DNA of 64,000 nucleotides from Myoxocephalus aenaeus (Eukaryota > Chordata > Actinopteri > Perciformes > Cottidae): contig JBAMJR010000188.1 in assembly GCA_038501785.1 (NCBI GenBank), positions 186,001 through 250,000 on the forward strand. The letters are read 5' to 3'. Made by a program: the position numbers and the translations under genes. The notes beneath the pieces are model-generated. The model saw only the letters and a list, made by a program, of their open reading frames with translations, ran no database searches and was not told where the DNA came from. This document shows positions 1-9,619 of the stretch, one piece after another. Position 1 is the first letter of the stretch. Every line of letters starts with the position of its first letter.

Positions 1-289
1 TTTCCAAGTTATAGCTATAAGTTATATAGTTTGTTCTCGTGAACGGCCGAATGATACGTCACTTTAAATGTTGCCGCCGCAAGAAATTGTGGGTCGGCAT
101 TATTTTCCTTTCGCAAAGGAAGGTCCAGAGGTTCCTATGCTAAAGGAGCTCAATTAGGAAGCATTGAAGCTCCTTTCCTTTGCGTTTGGACAATTCGACC
201 AGCACTTATCATGGCGGCCACTTAGGTACTTCCGGGTCATTTCACTAAGTTAGGAAGGTTCCTAACCAAAATGGACTATTCGACCACAG
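1..289. other. Unassigned sequence at the left edge
   Basis: I see no gene here. Two short related phrases ending in attcgacc occur near 200 and 282, and paired motifs around 115-175 (aggttcctatg, ctcctttccttt) hint at a degraded repeat. The next upstream exon of the ODC-like fragment is not recognisable here. Confidence 0.5.
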
Positions 290-856
290 CCTAAAGTTTG
301 GCGCCAGACTGGAGTCAGCTGCTCAGCTGCTGGGACGTGCTGGAGAGCTGGGCTTGGAGGTCATTGGGGTCAGCTTTCATGTAGGCAGCGGGTGCACTCA
401 AAGTTTGGCGTTCAAGCTGGCCATCGCAGACGCCCGACGTGTCTTTGACATGGGGGTAAGTCATCCTCATAGCAATAGAACGTGGTTGCAAACTCATAAC
501 ATCTTCTTAAAAGGTGCCTTATAAGACAGTGGTACTGATGTGTTTTTCAGAAATTGTTGGGCCTCCAGATGAGTCTCTTGGATATTGGCGGAGGGTTCTC
601 TGGGAGAGAGGACTGTCAAGTCGAATTTGAAGAGGTAAAGGAAAGAAAATATTCAGTGATAGGTGTCACCTTGTATTTTAGTGTAATGTCTGGAATATTA
701 ATAGAGGTGTAATACCTGTGAAATATACTATTAACCCAACATGGTTTTCTTACCTAGTTTTCAGAAGTCATTAACGGCCTTCACACTTAGCCTTCACACT
801 TGCAGCAAACGTCTTTGGCAAAAGAGTAATCGCAGATGATATGGATGAACATAGCG
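290..856 (+). pseudogene. Ornithine decarboxylase / antizyme-inhibitor-like gene fragment, broken
   Basis: Three exon-like blocks resemble the alanine-racemase-fold PLP-binding barrel of the ODC/AZIN family. Block 290-455 reads LKFGARLES...EVIGVSFHVGSGCT...DARRVFDMG and ends at a gtaagt donor. Block 551-634 reads KLLGLQMSLLDIGGGFSGRE...EFEE, with a ttttcag acceptor and a gtaaag donor. Block 758-856 carries FSEVINGL and then, after a TAG at 788 and in another frame, FTLAANVFGKRVIADD before a gtaatg donor. The family segment between these two pieces, which contains the EPGRYY motif that contacts the PLP phosphate, is absent. Introns are retained, so this is not a processed copy but a duplicated gene fragment or a highly diverged paralogue. 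Earlier exons would lie left of the window, and no later ODC exon is recognisable. ODC versus antizyme inhibitor cannot be decided. Confidence 0.7.
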
Positions 857-972
857 GTAATGTATAGATATACATCTATGAGTATTGAGTATTCTGTATT
901 AACACAAAGTTATACAATGTGTGATTGTATTTGAATACATCTTGATTTAATAAAACAAAATGTAATGTGTAG

Positions 973-1193
973 GTGACAACTACCAGATGAGTCTGAAGGC
1001 TCCAAATGGCAATGCACCACTACAACAACAAGCATCTTCAGGAAACTGTGGCAAACCAGGGGGAAAGGCGGAGCACAGGGGGCGGATCCCCAAGCTCAGG
1101 TTGGGGGAGGTCATCGAGGGAGTGTACTTCCCAGTGCAGGTGCTGCAGCCAATTGGCGCATGGCATTGGACGCACCTGCAGCCGATCAACTAA
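973..1193 (+). other. Possible extra open segment after the ODC-like fragment
   Basis: An open frame follows a tgtgtag acceptor-like site and starts DNYQMSLKAPNGN. Its phase would fit the donor at 857, and it ends in TAA at 1191-1193. It does not resemble the ODC C-terminus, is rich in Q, G and P, and may be chance. I could not identify it. Confidence 0.15.
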
Positions 1194-2060
1194 TTAGAGG
1201 GAGTATAACTTCTCAGAGCTGGGAAACAGCAGGGAGGGAAGACAGACAGGAGGCTAGGAGGATCCCCTGATGTCGCCATCCGCAACAGTTTCCTTTTCTG
1301 AACTGTTGCTGCTGGAACCCATTTCATTCCTGATGTTTCCAGTATTTCCCATAACTACTGGGTTCAACTGTTTACATGCATTATCTGTTTCTGTGCATTA
1401 TCTGGTGTTGGCGCAGAGGCATTTTCCCCTTCTTTGCCCGCGTGTTGCAAGTGGCTGTGGCTTCGATAATGGAAACAGATATATCAAATAAGACTAGAAT
1501 TTACCCTCAATGGAAAAAGACGAGATTTGACTCGATCACGTGACATGTTGCAAGAATAATCAAACCCGTAATTTCAAAATGCATGCCAAACTTTTATCTA
1601 TTAATGTAATTAACAACTAAGTTATCTGCATCCTGCCCATCATCTTTTCTTACACATTAGCACACAGATGCTCTGGCCTATTACTGATGTCTGTATTAGA
1701 CAATAAAGTGCTCATGCTCTGTGAGGATTCAAATGTATTCTATAGTTAAAAAAAAAGTATTGTCCTCAGACATGCTTTGTAAACGATGAGCACCTTTTCA
1801 TCATAGTTGATCCCAAAACCCTGATCAGTCTTGAAGGAGCAACTGCTGTTCGGGACATGCTCGTGCTTGAACAAGGAGTTGATGTTAAAGCTCTTTGGAT
1901 CGCGGTGGCAGAGAAAGAAATGTAGGCTGAAAGGAAAGTGTGAATCCAGCTGTCTTACCGTCACACTCAATGTCATCTTAACATTGCTTCAAACCTGAGG
2001 ACACTACTTTGTGGAGTGTGAAAGTCATGCATTTCAAAATTCAGAAATATGAATGAAAGG
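1194..2060. other. No gene recognised
   Basis: AT-rich sequence with short chance ORFs only. No splice-bounded coding block or clear repeat boundary is visible. Confidence 0.5.
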
Positions 2061-2345
2061 CAGTGGTGGGCCGTCAGGGCCCGCTAAGCCTTCACTGCTG
2101 GCCTAAACAGAATCACAAAGTTATAGCTATTTTATAATTTAATTGTTTTTCACAAATACACTATGTATTATAATTATTGTTCCCTATTAGCTTTTTTCTC
2201 ATTGCACAGCTCCTGTCTTCCTCTGTTGCTCTGCTTCCAGCCTGCAGCGCTGCTGCCAGTGCAGCTTGTTTTAAGGAGAGCTCTTATCCAATCAGATTTC
2301 ACCTCACCTCTCTATGGAAGCAGAGCGCCTAGCTGGTCTTTCCCG
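2061..2345 (+). mobile_element. hAT-like terminal fragment
   Basis: Starts with CAGTGGTGGGCCGTCAGGG, the CAGTGG-type terminus common on fish hAT non-autonomous elements. A matching inverted right end was not found, so the 3' boundary is arbitrary. Confidence 0.4.
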
Positions 2346-2848
2346 ATTTAAAGTACACGGAACACCGACCAAATAACCTAATGTTTCTAGACACAAAGTA
2401 CCTACGTGTTTACACACATGTACAGGGTACTCCAATTTACCTACTGCCCTCAACCACAAACCTTCAAGCCTAACAGTGTTAGGCCCAATCTCAATCTCCC
2501 CCCTTAAGTCCCCCCTTTCCTTGAATCCTAGAAACCCCGCCAACATCTGCCCCAGCGCCACGATCGGCTGGGTTGGCGCCTCCGGCTGTTGCTCTCTGTT
2601 ATCCATGCCGCCCCACGTTGGGCTCCACTGTAACGTAGTTCGCTACCTCCGTGAGTCTCGGGCGGCACAAAAGGGCAACAAGCTTTGGATTTGCGGGTTT
2701 AGTAAGATACTTTATTAATCAGCCGTCTGGTGTGCGCTCTCGGCCTCGCCCCTGAGCGCACCCGCTTCCGCCTGTCTCTGCTCCTGCTCCGGTCAACCAG
2801 CTGACTCGGCTGCGTCGCCTCCTCTCCTCCGTCGCTACTGCTGGCTTC

Positions 2849-3675
2849 TAATGTTGTGTTCACACCGGACGAGACAGAATTTGTCGCGTCGCGCTTACCG
2901 CTTCAGTTTGGTCGCGCGAGTGAAACGAGGGTGTTCACACCAAACGCCACAAAGACCCGCGACAAAGGGGCCGTGGCTTATCGCCGTCGGGTCTCTCCGT
3001 GAAAAAGAGCTGTCTTTTCCGGTATCGATTATGGAATAAATAACCACTAGTTTTGCTTTATACTTGTTGTGGAAGTCCCAAACATGTCGGAACATGAAAC
3101 GCCCTCGTGTTTGGGTTCATAATATTATCCGTAGCCGCACACAGCTCGGTGAATTTCACCGACTCCTCCAGGAACTGCGCCGGTCTTATCTCCGTAAAAC
3201 GGATACCGTTTCCTTCATCCACCTTGGAAATAACCACCAGTTCTGCTTTATACTTGTTGTGTAAACTCCACATATGTCGGAACATCAAACTCCATGGTGT
3301 CTGGGTTCATAATATTATCCGTAGTCCCACAACAGCGTCTGAATGACGGCCGCTGCCAGCGCTGGTTCTGGCGGAGCAGCAGCAGTTTCATTCAAACCGG
3401 CGGAGCTTCTCAACGCTGATTCTCAACGCTGATTGGCTGCCGCAAGTTTGCGTCACGCGTTTTTGTCGCTGGAGTTGGGCTATTTCAACTGGCGCGACTT
3501 TGCCCCGCGTCCTTCGCTCTGTTCGCCCCACGTCCAACGGTCTGTTCGCGCCGCTTCAAACGCGTCAGTCGCGTCGCCCAGCAGAAATGTCGCGCCGTCG
3601 CGTCTGTACATTGACTTAACATGGAATCTGGTCGCGTGACAAAATTCTGTCGCGTCCGGTGTGAACACGGCATTA
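2849..3675. mobile_element. Non-autonomous DNA transposon with terminal inverted repeats (~0.83 kb)
   Basis: The left end GTGTTCACACCGGACGAGAC near 2856 is the inverted match of the right end near 3640-3672 (gtccggtgtgaacac), and the match continues inward through gacagaattttgtcgcg. Internally, about 3040-3135 is directly repeated at about 3228-3335 (shared phrases: tttatacttgttgtg, atgtcggaacat, gggttcataatattatcc). No transposase frame is present. A related single end lies at 29896. The superfamily is not assigned, because the flanking TAA/TTA gives no unambiguous target duplication. Confidence 0.65.
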
Positions 3676-3844
3676 AAGGGAGAGACACACAGACACCAAT
3701 TGCCCCCAGCTGAGGCTGATTATCCCTCATCCCGGCACCTGTTCTCTGAATCACTCCCCCACTCTCTCCCGCTGCACCTGAGCATAACCACACCCCCGCC
3801 ACCACAGCGTGATACCTTTTTTTTGCATCGAATCATACTGGGAT

Positions 3845-3885
3845 TAGATGGCCCCACCAAAAAAAATTGCCACCAGCCGCCACTG
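3845..3885 (-). mobile_element. hAT-like terminus truncating the gag fragment
   Basis: On the minus strand the sequence begins CAGTGGCGGCTGGTGGC, a CAGTGGCGG-type hAT end, directly abutting gag sequence. The other end was not found. Confidence 0.35.
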
Positions 3886-4652
3886 CTCTTTGAGCACGTC
3901 ATATCGTAAGCTTTCTTCTAAGGAAAGAGATGGCACAACCTCCTGTGCTTTACCTACTAGCTTGCATTGAAGTAGGATTGGCCACATGTCCTTAGGCCAA
4001 ACTAGAGCAGTAGCAATCCTTTCAAACGCATTGAAGGAGTCACCTTCGGCCTCACGAAATGTTGGCACTAAGGCAATGTTTTTGCTGACATCAAACCCCG
4101 GTTGGTTATGGATACTACAGGAAGGCCGTTGTCCGGCAGAGAGGCCTCTATGTCAAGCTGTCGTAACTTGACTTCTTTTTCAGCCTCTATCTCTAGCTTG
4201 CGTACCTGTAATTGAAGATTATATTCTGCTTTACGCACCATTTCCTTTTCCTGGGCCTCTAGCTGAAGGCGGGCTAGGCGAACCTTCAACTTGGCATTCC
4301 CACTGGATACAGGGAACTCTGGGGGAAAAGGGGAAAAACGAGGCAAAGTTGCAGGAGGAGCATCACGTTCCACCTCTTCACCTGGACCCTTGCAACTTCT
4401 AACAGAGGAAACTCCTGGTCCTGCAAAAGGAACACTGTCACCAACAGGATTTACTAGGACCTTTAATTCTACCAGTTTTTCTAACACTTTGTTTTTCATT
4501 TCCTGCTTAACAACGTACTTCTGTACCGATATGTTAAAGTGAGATGCAATACACAATAAATCATCTTTGCAGCAGAAATCAACTTTCTCAAAACTTATGA
4601 TATATAAAATATGATGAGATATATATATATATGATGCCTCAGTGTCAATCAA
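3886..4652 (-). pseudogene. Ty3/Gypsy-type retrotransposon gag fragment with SCAN-like domain, frameshifted
   Basis: Reading the minus strand, 4652-4068 is an open frame with a charged coiled-coil stretch (RKLEIEAEKEVKLRQLDIEA). This is followed, in a shifted frame (FDVSKNIALVPTF then REAEGDSFNAFERIA), by a SCAN/capsid-like helix bundle (PKDMWPILLQCKLVGKAQEV). This arrangement is known from gag proteins of fish Gypsy-type (Gmr1-like) elements, which are related to vertebrate SCAN domains. The frame breaks near 4090. The sequence stops at 3886, where a hAT-like terminus (gccgccactg) begins, so the rest of gag and all of pol are missing. It is dead. The assignment rests on pattern memory. Confidence 0.6.
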
Positions 4653-4984
4653 TAATGTGGGTTAAAGATACAATGTTGCACAAAACATTGCCACTTTCAC
4701 CATGCCCATGTTCATAAGGACTTTCCACTGCCACTTCTATGAAATCCTACCTCACTAATATGAGCTATAAAGGACAAATACTATTTATAAATCTGTTGGC
4801 ATAAAACTTTAGTCGTAAAAATTATACAAAAACGTGCTTGATTATAAATGTCTCTCTTTAGTCAAGTGCAGGGGTCAGCAACCTTTCCTATCCAAAGAGC
4901 CATTTTGCCCTTTTTTCTACAAAAAAAAAGTGTCTGGAGCCGCAAAAAGCTATTTGATATCACAGCTTTTATATATAGTCATAA

Positions 4985-4987
4985 TAA

Positions 4988-5022
<35 letters not shown>
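4985..5022. repeat. TA microsatellite
   Basis: A run of TA dinucleotides inside the outer hAT-like element. Confidence 0.8.
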
Positions 5023-5024
<2 letters not shown>

Positions 5025-5211
5025 AAAAACTATAGTTTGTTGTATTTATGAAATTATAGAACAATAATAAAGACAATTGTTGACATTGTGTTGCTATTTT
5101 ACCTGTTTATAACTATCAAACTCTTATGAAGAGGAGACAAAAATAGTCGTGTCGATTAGATTGAGGTCAATTAAAACCACAACTATGCAGACCTTGAATA
5201 CTGTCTATATT

Positions 5212-5275
5212 TGTGGCTAATGTGGTAGAGGGTTTGTCCTGTAACCACAAGGTAGCAGGTTCAATCCCTGTCCTC
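5212..5275 (+). repeat. tRNA-like (SINE-type) segment
   Basis: An A-box-like tggctaatgtggtagagg is followed 27 bases later by a B-box-like ggttcaatccc (5258-5268), the spacing of a tRNA-type internal promoter. It aligns with a second copy at 8353-8410 sharing ccacaaggtagc. It is probably the tRNA-derived head of a SINE, not a functional tRNA, because no acceptor stem is seen. Confidence 0.4.
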
Positions 5276-5840
5276 TTCACGTGAGTTTAACATTTTAAAC
5301 GCATATCTTTTGTTACGTTCACACTGAGCGTCCTCACTACAGACTTTTAGAGCGCCGCAAACGGAGGACGGATCCGTTTTCACTAGCGGACGCCTCACTG
5401 TCTCATGAGCTGCCACAGAACCAGCAGCAGGAGTGGAGTTTGGAGACGTGATCCACTTCACTGCTGTGTTGCTTGTTCTGGAAGAGTCTTTCAACATTAA
5501 ATGTTTTGTTGTTTGCTAACTTCTCGCCACATATCAGCATACAGGTCAGCCAGCATCGTTGGCAGTGAAAGCAAATTAATACGTCCAGGCAGAATTAAAC
5601 GCTCTACTTTTCTCCGTGACTTTTATTTTTTGGTCAAAGCCTCAGGGAGCTGCAACAGACGGGCTAAAGAGCCGCATGCGGCTCCAGAGCCCAGGGGCGT
5701 CTCTAGGATTTTGACACATCTGGGGCTTAGCCCAGAAGAGTGAAGCAGCGAAATATTTAGACATAGAAACACTCTCCACATACCCTACAGGTACCTGCTC
5801 TTCTGGACTGAATTGAATTGAGGCATTTCATGGTTACCAG

Positions 5841-6055
5841 CAGTGTTGTATAAAGTACCCAAAAGCCGTACTTGAGTAAAAGTAAAGATACCTTACTGGA
5901 AAATTACTCCAGTAAAAGTAAAAGTCACCTAATAAAATACTACTTGAGTAAAAGTCTTAAAGTATCTGATATTTTCTGTACTTAAGTATCAAAAGTATTT
6001 TTCTGATATAAAATGTACTTAAGTATTGAAAGTAAAAGTACAAGTACATGCTTTT
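5841..6055. repeat. hAT-like AAGTA-rich repeat
   Basis: Begins CAGTGTTGTATAAAGTACC and continues with many 'acttgagtaaaagta' phrases, a widespread fish non-autonomous hAT type. A weaker relative lies at 36957-37050 (cacttaagtacggggta). Confidence 0.5.
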
Positions 6056-6590
6056 AATAAAAAAGCAATGGGTCCGAATTTTGAGAAGTGCTGTGGTCAC
6101 CATGACCAAGGACCAGGAGTTGTGTTGATACAATAACTGGGTTGGCTGGGATCCATCCATATATATTATGTTCAACATAATATAATGTACCTAAGTATAC
6201 TTTTGCATCTACTATGAACTTATCATCATAATTCTCCAAAAAGCAATATGACACTATGAAGGAGTTGTAACAGTGTGGTTATAAGTATGCTCATTCTGCC
6301 CGGAACAGAAAGAATTAATGAAAAATGTAAGTTAAATTAAAAAAATCAAGTCCGGAAAAATGTTTTATTGTGAAAAATGACCAGATACATCCGTCTGTGG
6401 TAACCTCAGACGGAACCTCTTGACACATGTCAATATGTCACGTTACCCTGAAAATGAAACTTAAATCTGTTTCAACTCTGCCGGTGATCTGGATTAAAAC
6501 CAAGGCAAAGTATCCTGAGATCGCCAAAAAAAGCATGAAAACCTGCTTCCATTTCAACATCCTGTCTTTGTGCAGCGGGTTATAAATTAA

Positions 6591-6882
6591 GCAGTAGACT
6601 GGACTAAAGGTTTAGTTAGGAGTAGACTGGACTAAAGGTTTAGTTAGCAGTAGAGTCAGTAGACTGGACTAAAGGTTTAGTTAGGAGTAGACTGGACTAA
6701 AGGTTTAGTTAGCAGTAGAGTCAGTAGACTGGACTAAAGGTTTAGTTAGGAGTAGAGTCAGTAGACTGGACTAAAGGTTTAGTTAGCAGTAGAGTCAGTA
6801 GACTGGACTAAAGGTTTAGTTAGCAGTAGAGTCAGTAGACTGGACTAAAGGTTTAGTTAGCAGTAGAGTCAGTAGACTGGAC
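6591..6882 (+). repeat. Minisatellite, 31-37 bp unit
   Basis: About eight units of gtagactggactaaagg / tttagttagcagtagagtca. A shorter unit lacks the cagtagagtca part, so two unit lengths alternate. It abuts a hAT-like terminus at 6883. Confidence 0.9.
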
Positions 6883-8171
6883 CAGTGGCGTCCCTAGGCT
6901 AAAACATCCGGGGCTAAAGCCCCGGATGTTTTTTAATTAGCCCCGAATATATCATTCACCCAAAACAGCGGTGTCAGGCAGCAGGCGCATGTACAGTGTT
7001 TACATTGTACATTTAATGCTCTTTACATACTCATATGTATTTATTCTTTACATATTCTTTAACATTATTTAACATAACATACTCTTTAACATAATATTTA
7101 GACATAAGATGCTAATAATGCTAATAGTGCTCAACCAACACAAACACTTAAAGTAGTGGTTCTCAAACTTTTTCTGTAAATAACATTTTGTGATTCCATC
7201 TGCGCTTTTATAAATAACAGAATAAAGAAAATTGCAATCACTTAAAGTTTCAAGTAAATCAGATTGCTCCATCAGAATTTTTTTTAATGTTTTAATTGCA
7301 AACACTTAGATCAATGAAAATAAAGTTATATCTGTGCAAAAAAAAAAAATACTAATATTTAGTTACTACTAAATAGCTCATTGTGGAAAACAATAAGCTA
7401 TTTTGAGACACGCAGCAGCAGAAAGGACGTCACGGAGACTTCTGGCAAAACGCCAAAAAATAAGGGAGTCGCGCATGCGCAAGCGTAACCTGTTAACAGC
7501 GTAACCATTTACCCGAAAGTACAGGCATTTCTCCATGTATTTATTAATGACTTAGTTTTATGTCCGTGTACTTTGTACTTTTGTAATGTGTGAAGCCAGC
7601 AGCTCATTGTTGGTACAACACACGAGCACTTTGTCTCTTTCACCTGGAGCAGGAGAGCTGCTCCGGTGCGAGGAGAACTCCGGTTGTTCCTCACAGGAGA
7701 GCTGCTGTTGCCATCTTCACCCTGGGAGCGTTGAAAACGCAGATATAGCGGTCTGCTTTTCACGCGACATATTTTTCGACGCTCTCTGTCCGCTGTTGTG
7801 TGCTCAGTGCTCACCTGTGTGTGCGCGCGCACGTGTCTGTGCGCATCGCGGTGGAACTCCGCCGTGCGCGATGCAGAGCAGAGGAGAAGTGTTAACGCGA
7901 CCATGTAGAGACCGAAATGACAAGCTGTGTGTGGATAAGATCAATAAAATACGTTCGTTTAGTTTGTTTAATAACAGAACAAGGTGTAGACCGGTTCTAT
8001 AGGAAAGAGAAACTTAAATGACGACTTGTATAATAGGGGGGCGCACACTGCAAGTGCGCCTGCTGCCTGACGCCGCTGTTTTGGGTGAATGACGCATTTT
8101 CTTTTTTTTTTTTTATTAATATTCGGGGCTAATTAAAAAACATCCGGGGCTTTAGCCTAGGGACGCCACTG
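6883..8171. mobile_element. hAT-like element with long (~110 bp) inverted termini
   Basis: The left terminus from 6883 (CAGTGGCGTCCCTAGGCTAA) and the reverse complement of the terminus ending at 8171 remain alignable for over 100 bases (shared: ttaattagccccgaat, cattcacccaaaacagcgg, gtcaggcagcaggcgca). A further internal palindrome lies at 6901-6932 (15-bp arms, aa loop). The 8-mer left of 6883 (gactggac) does not match the right flank, so this terminus may be a rearranged copy. No transposase ORF is present. Confidence 0.6.
7515..7590 (+). repeat. Direct repeat, copy 1 of 2
   Basis: Shares gaaagtacaggcattt, catgtatttattaat and gtccgtgtactttgtact with 8277-8345. The two copies lie inside and just outside the nested transposon, which suggests segmental duplication during its history. 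Confidence 0.7.
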
Positions 8172-8276
8172 CCGGAGCCGCGGGTTGCCGACCCCTGTTC
8201 TAGTGCTTCGGTCACACTGTTAAACGGCTGCTTTAACTCCAGTCGGCCACCAGATGTCGCTGCCCCTACCTTTCCA

Positions 8277-8345
8277 TGAAAGTACAGGCATTTCGCCATG
8301 TATTTATTAATAACGTTTTATGTCCGTGTACTTTGTACTATGTGA
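8277..8345 (+). repeat. Direct repeat, copy 2 of 2
   Basis: Partner of 7515-7590, about 90% identical by eye. It lies just outside the outer hAT-like element. Confidence 0.7.
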
Positions 8346-8352
8346 AGTTCTC

Positions 8353-8410
8353 GTGTAGCTCATGGGGAGTGTTCGTCCTGAAACCACAAGGTAGCCGTTC
8401 GATCCATGTT
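8353..8410 (+). repeat. tRNA-like (SINE-type) segment, second copy
   Basis: The sequence tagctcatggggag (A-box-like, 8356) and gttcgatcc (B-box-like, 8397-8405) lie at tRNA spacing around cctgaaaccacaagg, which forms an anticodon-arm-like region. It is a tRNA-derived SINE head. No full cloverleaf acceptor stem was found. Confidence 0.4.
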
Positions 8411-8799
8411 CTCCCGATAGTTTGCATGTCTCCGAACAGCATCCCGTCATGCGCGTATTTATGTATACGATATCAGACAGCAGGCCTAGGTATAAAATGC
8501 ACGGCCCGCTCCATAGCAGCACACTGCTCCTTAATTACTAAGGATGGGTCAAACGCAGAGAATAATTTCTCTGCAAAGAAACAATATTATAATAATACCT
8601 CCGCGCCCCACTAGAGGGTCGCGCCCCACAGTTTGAGAACCCCTGTACTAAACCAATACTAGGTGCGAGTTGTCTTCTGCCCACCAGGTGTCCTCCTGCA
8701 TCTCGTGACCGCCTCATCATGACAGCTGCTGTGTAGCCGGGGCATTTCTGTTGTTGTCTGTAACGCACACGCGCACGCACACGCGTGCATAAGCACATT

Positions 8800-9137
8800 G
8801 AGCGTATTGGCCACGCCCCTCTCGTGAATAATGCATCACCTCCCGTCGACCGGAGGAGACTCGTGCCCACCGGAGCTGCTCGGACGTCAGCGCGTGCTCA
8901 CGGGCGGTAGGAGAAGAATGGTCGCACCCGTCTGTTGACCGAGGAGCTCCTGGGAACCCGGTAATGAATGGGGGATTATTGGGGAGACTGGGAATCCGCC
9001 TCGCGCACGACGACTGCGTTGGTTTCTACCGGGGATTTTACGGAGGAGGACACACCGAGGGCTCGCTGTTAACCCGGCCGTGACCGACCCACTATCTGCC
9101 GGTCTGACGTTGTTCCTATCGCCGGTGATATTTGAGG
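8800..9137 (+). promoter_or_regulatory. tanc2: Candidate tanc2 promoter and non-coding first exon
   Basis: A CpG-rich block between repeats. It contains an ATTGG box (8808), a CRE-like gacgtca core (8883), several CCG/CGG clusters, and at its end tttgagg followed by gtaggtg, a good splice donor at 9138. The first coding exon of tanc2 (21366) begins with an acceptor and only 44 nt of 5'UTR, so a non-coding exon upstream is required. This is the only CpG-dense donor-ended block upstream in the window. The link is an inference; the true promoter could lie elsewhere. Confidence 0.4.
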
Positions 9138-9227
9138 GTAGGTGTGTTGTGTTTCCCGTGTGTATTTGTCAGTCTCTGTGTACGTGTCTGTGTTCGCGCG
9201 CGCGGGCACACATGTGTTTGTGTGTGT

Positions 9228-9260
9228 GAGCGAGGGAAGAAGAGATAGATGGTGTAGTAG

Positions 9261-9291
<31 letters not shown>

Positions 9292-9300
9292 CGCGTGCGT
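9228..9300 (+). repeat. GT/GC microsatellite
   Basis: A (GT)n run passing into (GC)n around 9261-9299. Confidence 0.85.
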
Positions 9301-9343
9301 GTAGGATCACACATTGATCTCCTACCATCACAAAAATCAATAC

Positions 9344-9351
9344 TCTATATA

Positions 9352-9390
<39 letters not shown>

Positions 9391-9533
9391 ATATATATAT
9401 ATATATATATATATATCTATATATATATATATCTATATATATATATACACACACACATTTACATACATATATAATATAAGTATCTCCTACCAGCAAAGCC
9501 ATATCAAAGAAAATATATTTACAGTATACGTGT

Positions 9534-9610
<77 letters not shown>
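9344..9610 (+). repeat. TA and TATC microsatellites
   Basis: Two long TA arrays (9344-9446 with TATC interruptions, and 9543-9610) flank a short spacer with ctcctaccagcaaagccatatca. A related phrase (cccaccagcacagccatatcaacg) follows the second array, so the arrays are part of a duplicated unit. Confidence 0.85.
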
Positions 9611-9613
<3 letters not shown>

Positions 9614-9619
9614 GAAGTA

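Larger units (their letters stand above)
5692..8171. mobile_element. Second hAT-like insertion nested in the outer element
   Basis: The left end CAGGGGCGTCTCTAGG at 5692 pairs with the right end cctagggacgccactg at 8171. The flanking 8-mers ccagagcc (5684-5691) and ccggagcc (8172-8179) match at 7 of 8 positions. This splits the subterminal sequence of the outer element. It carries further insertions: a hAT-like repeat at 5841, a minisatellite at 6591, and a second copy of the left terminus at 6883. Confidence 0.6.
4869..8197. mobile_element. Outer hAT-like element interrupted by nested insertions
   Basis: The left end CAGGGGTCAGCAACC at 4869 is the inverted partner of ggttgccgacccctg ending at 8197. 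The flanking 8-mers gtcaagtg (4861-4868) and ttctagtg (8198-8205) agree at 6 of 8 positions, as expected for an old hAT target duplication. The element proper is about 4869-5691 plus 8172-8197. Its subterminal palindrome gagccgcatgcggctc lies at 5669. It contains no transposase. Confidence 0.65.

Noticed and set aside
8353..8410. Functional tRNA gene
   Set aside because: A- and B-box-like motifs are present but the acceptor stem does not pair and the copy at 5212 shares flanks, so a SINE head is more likely.
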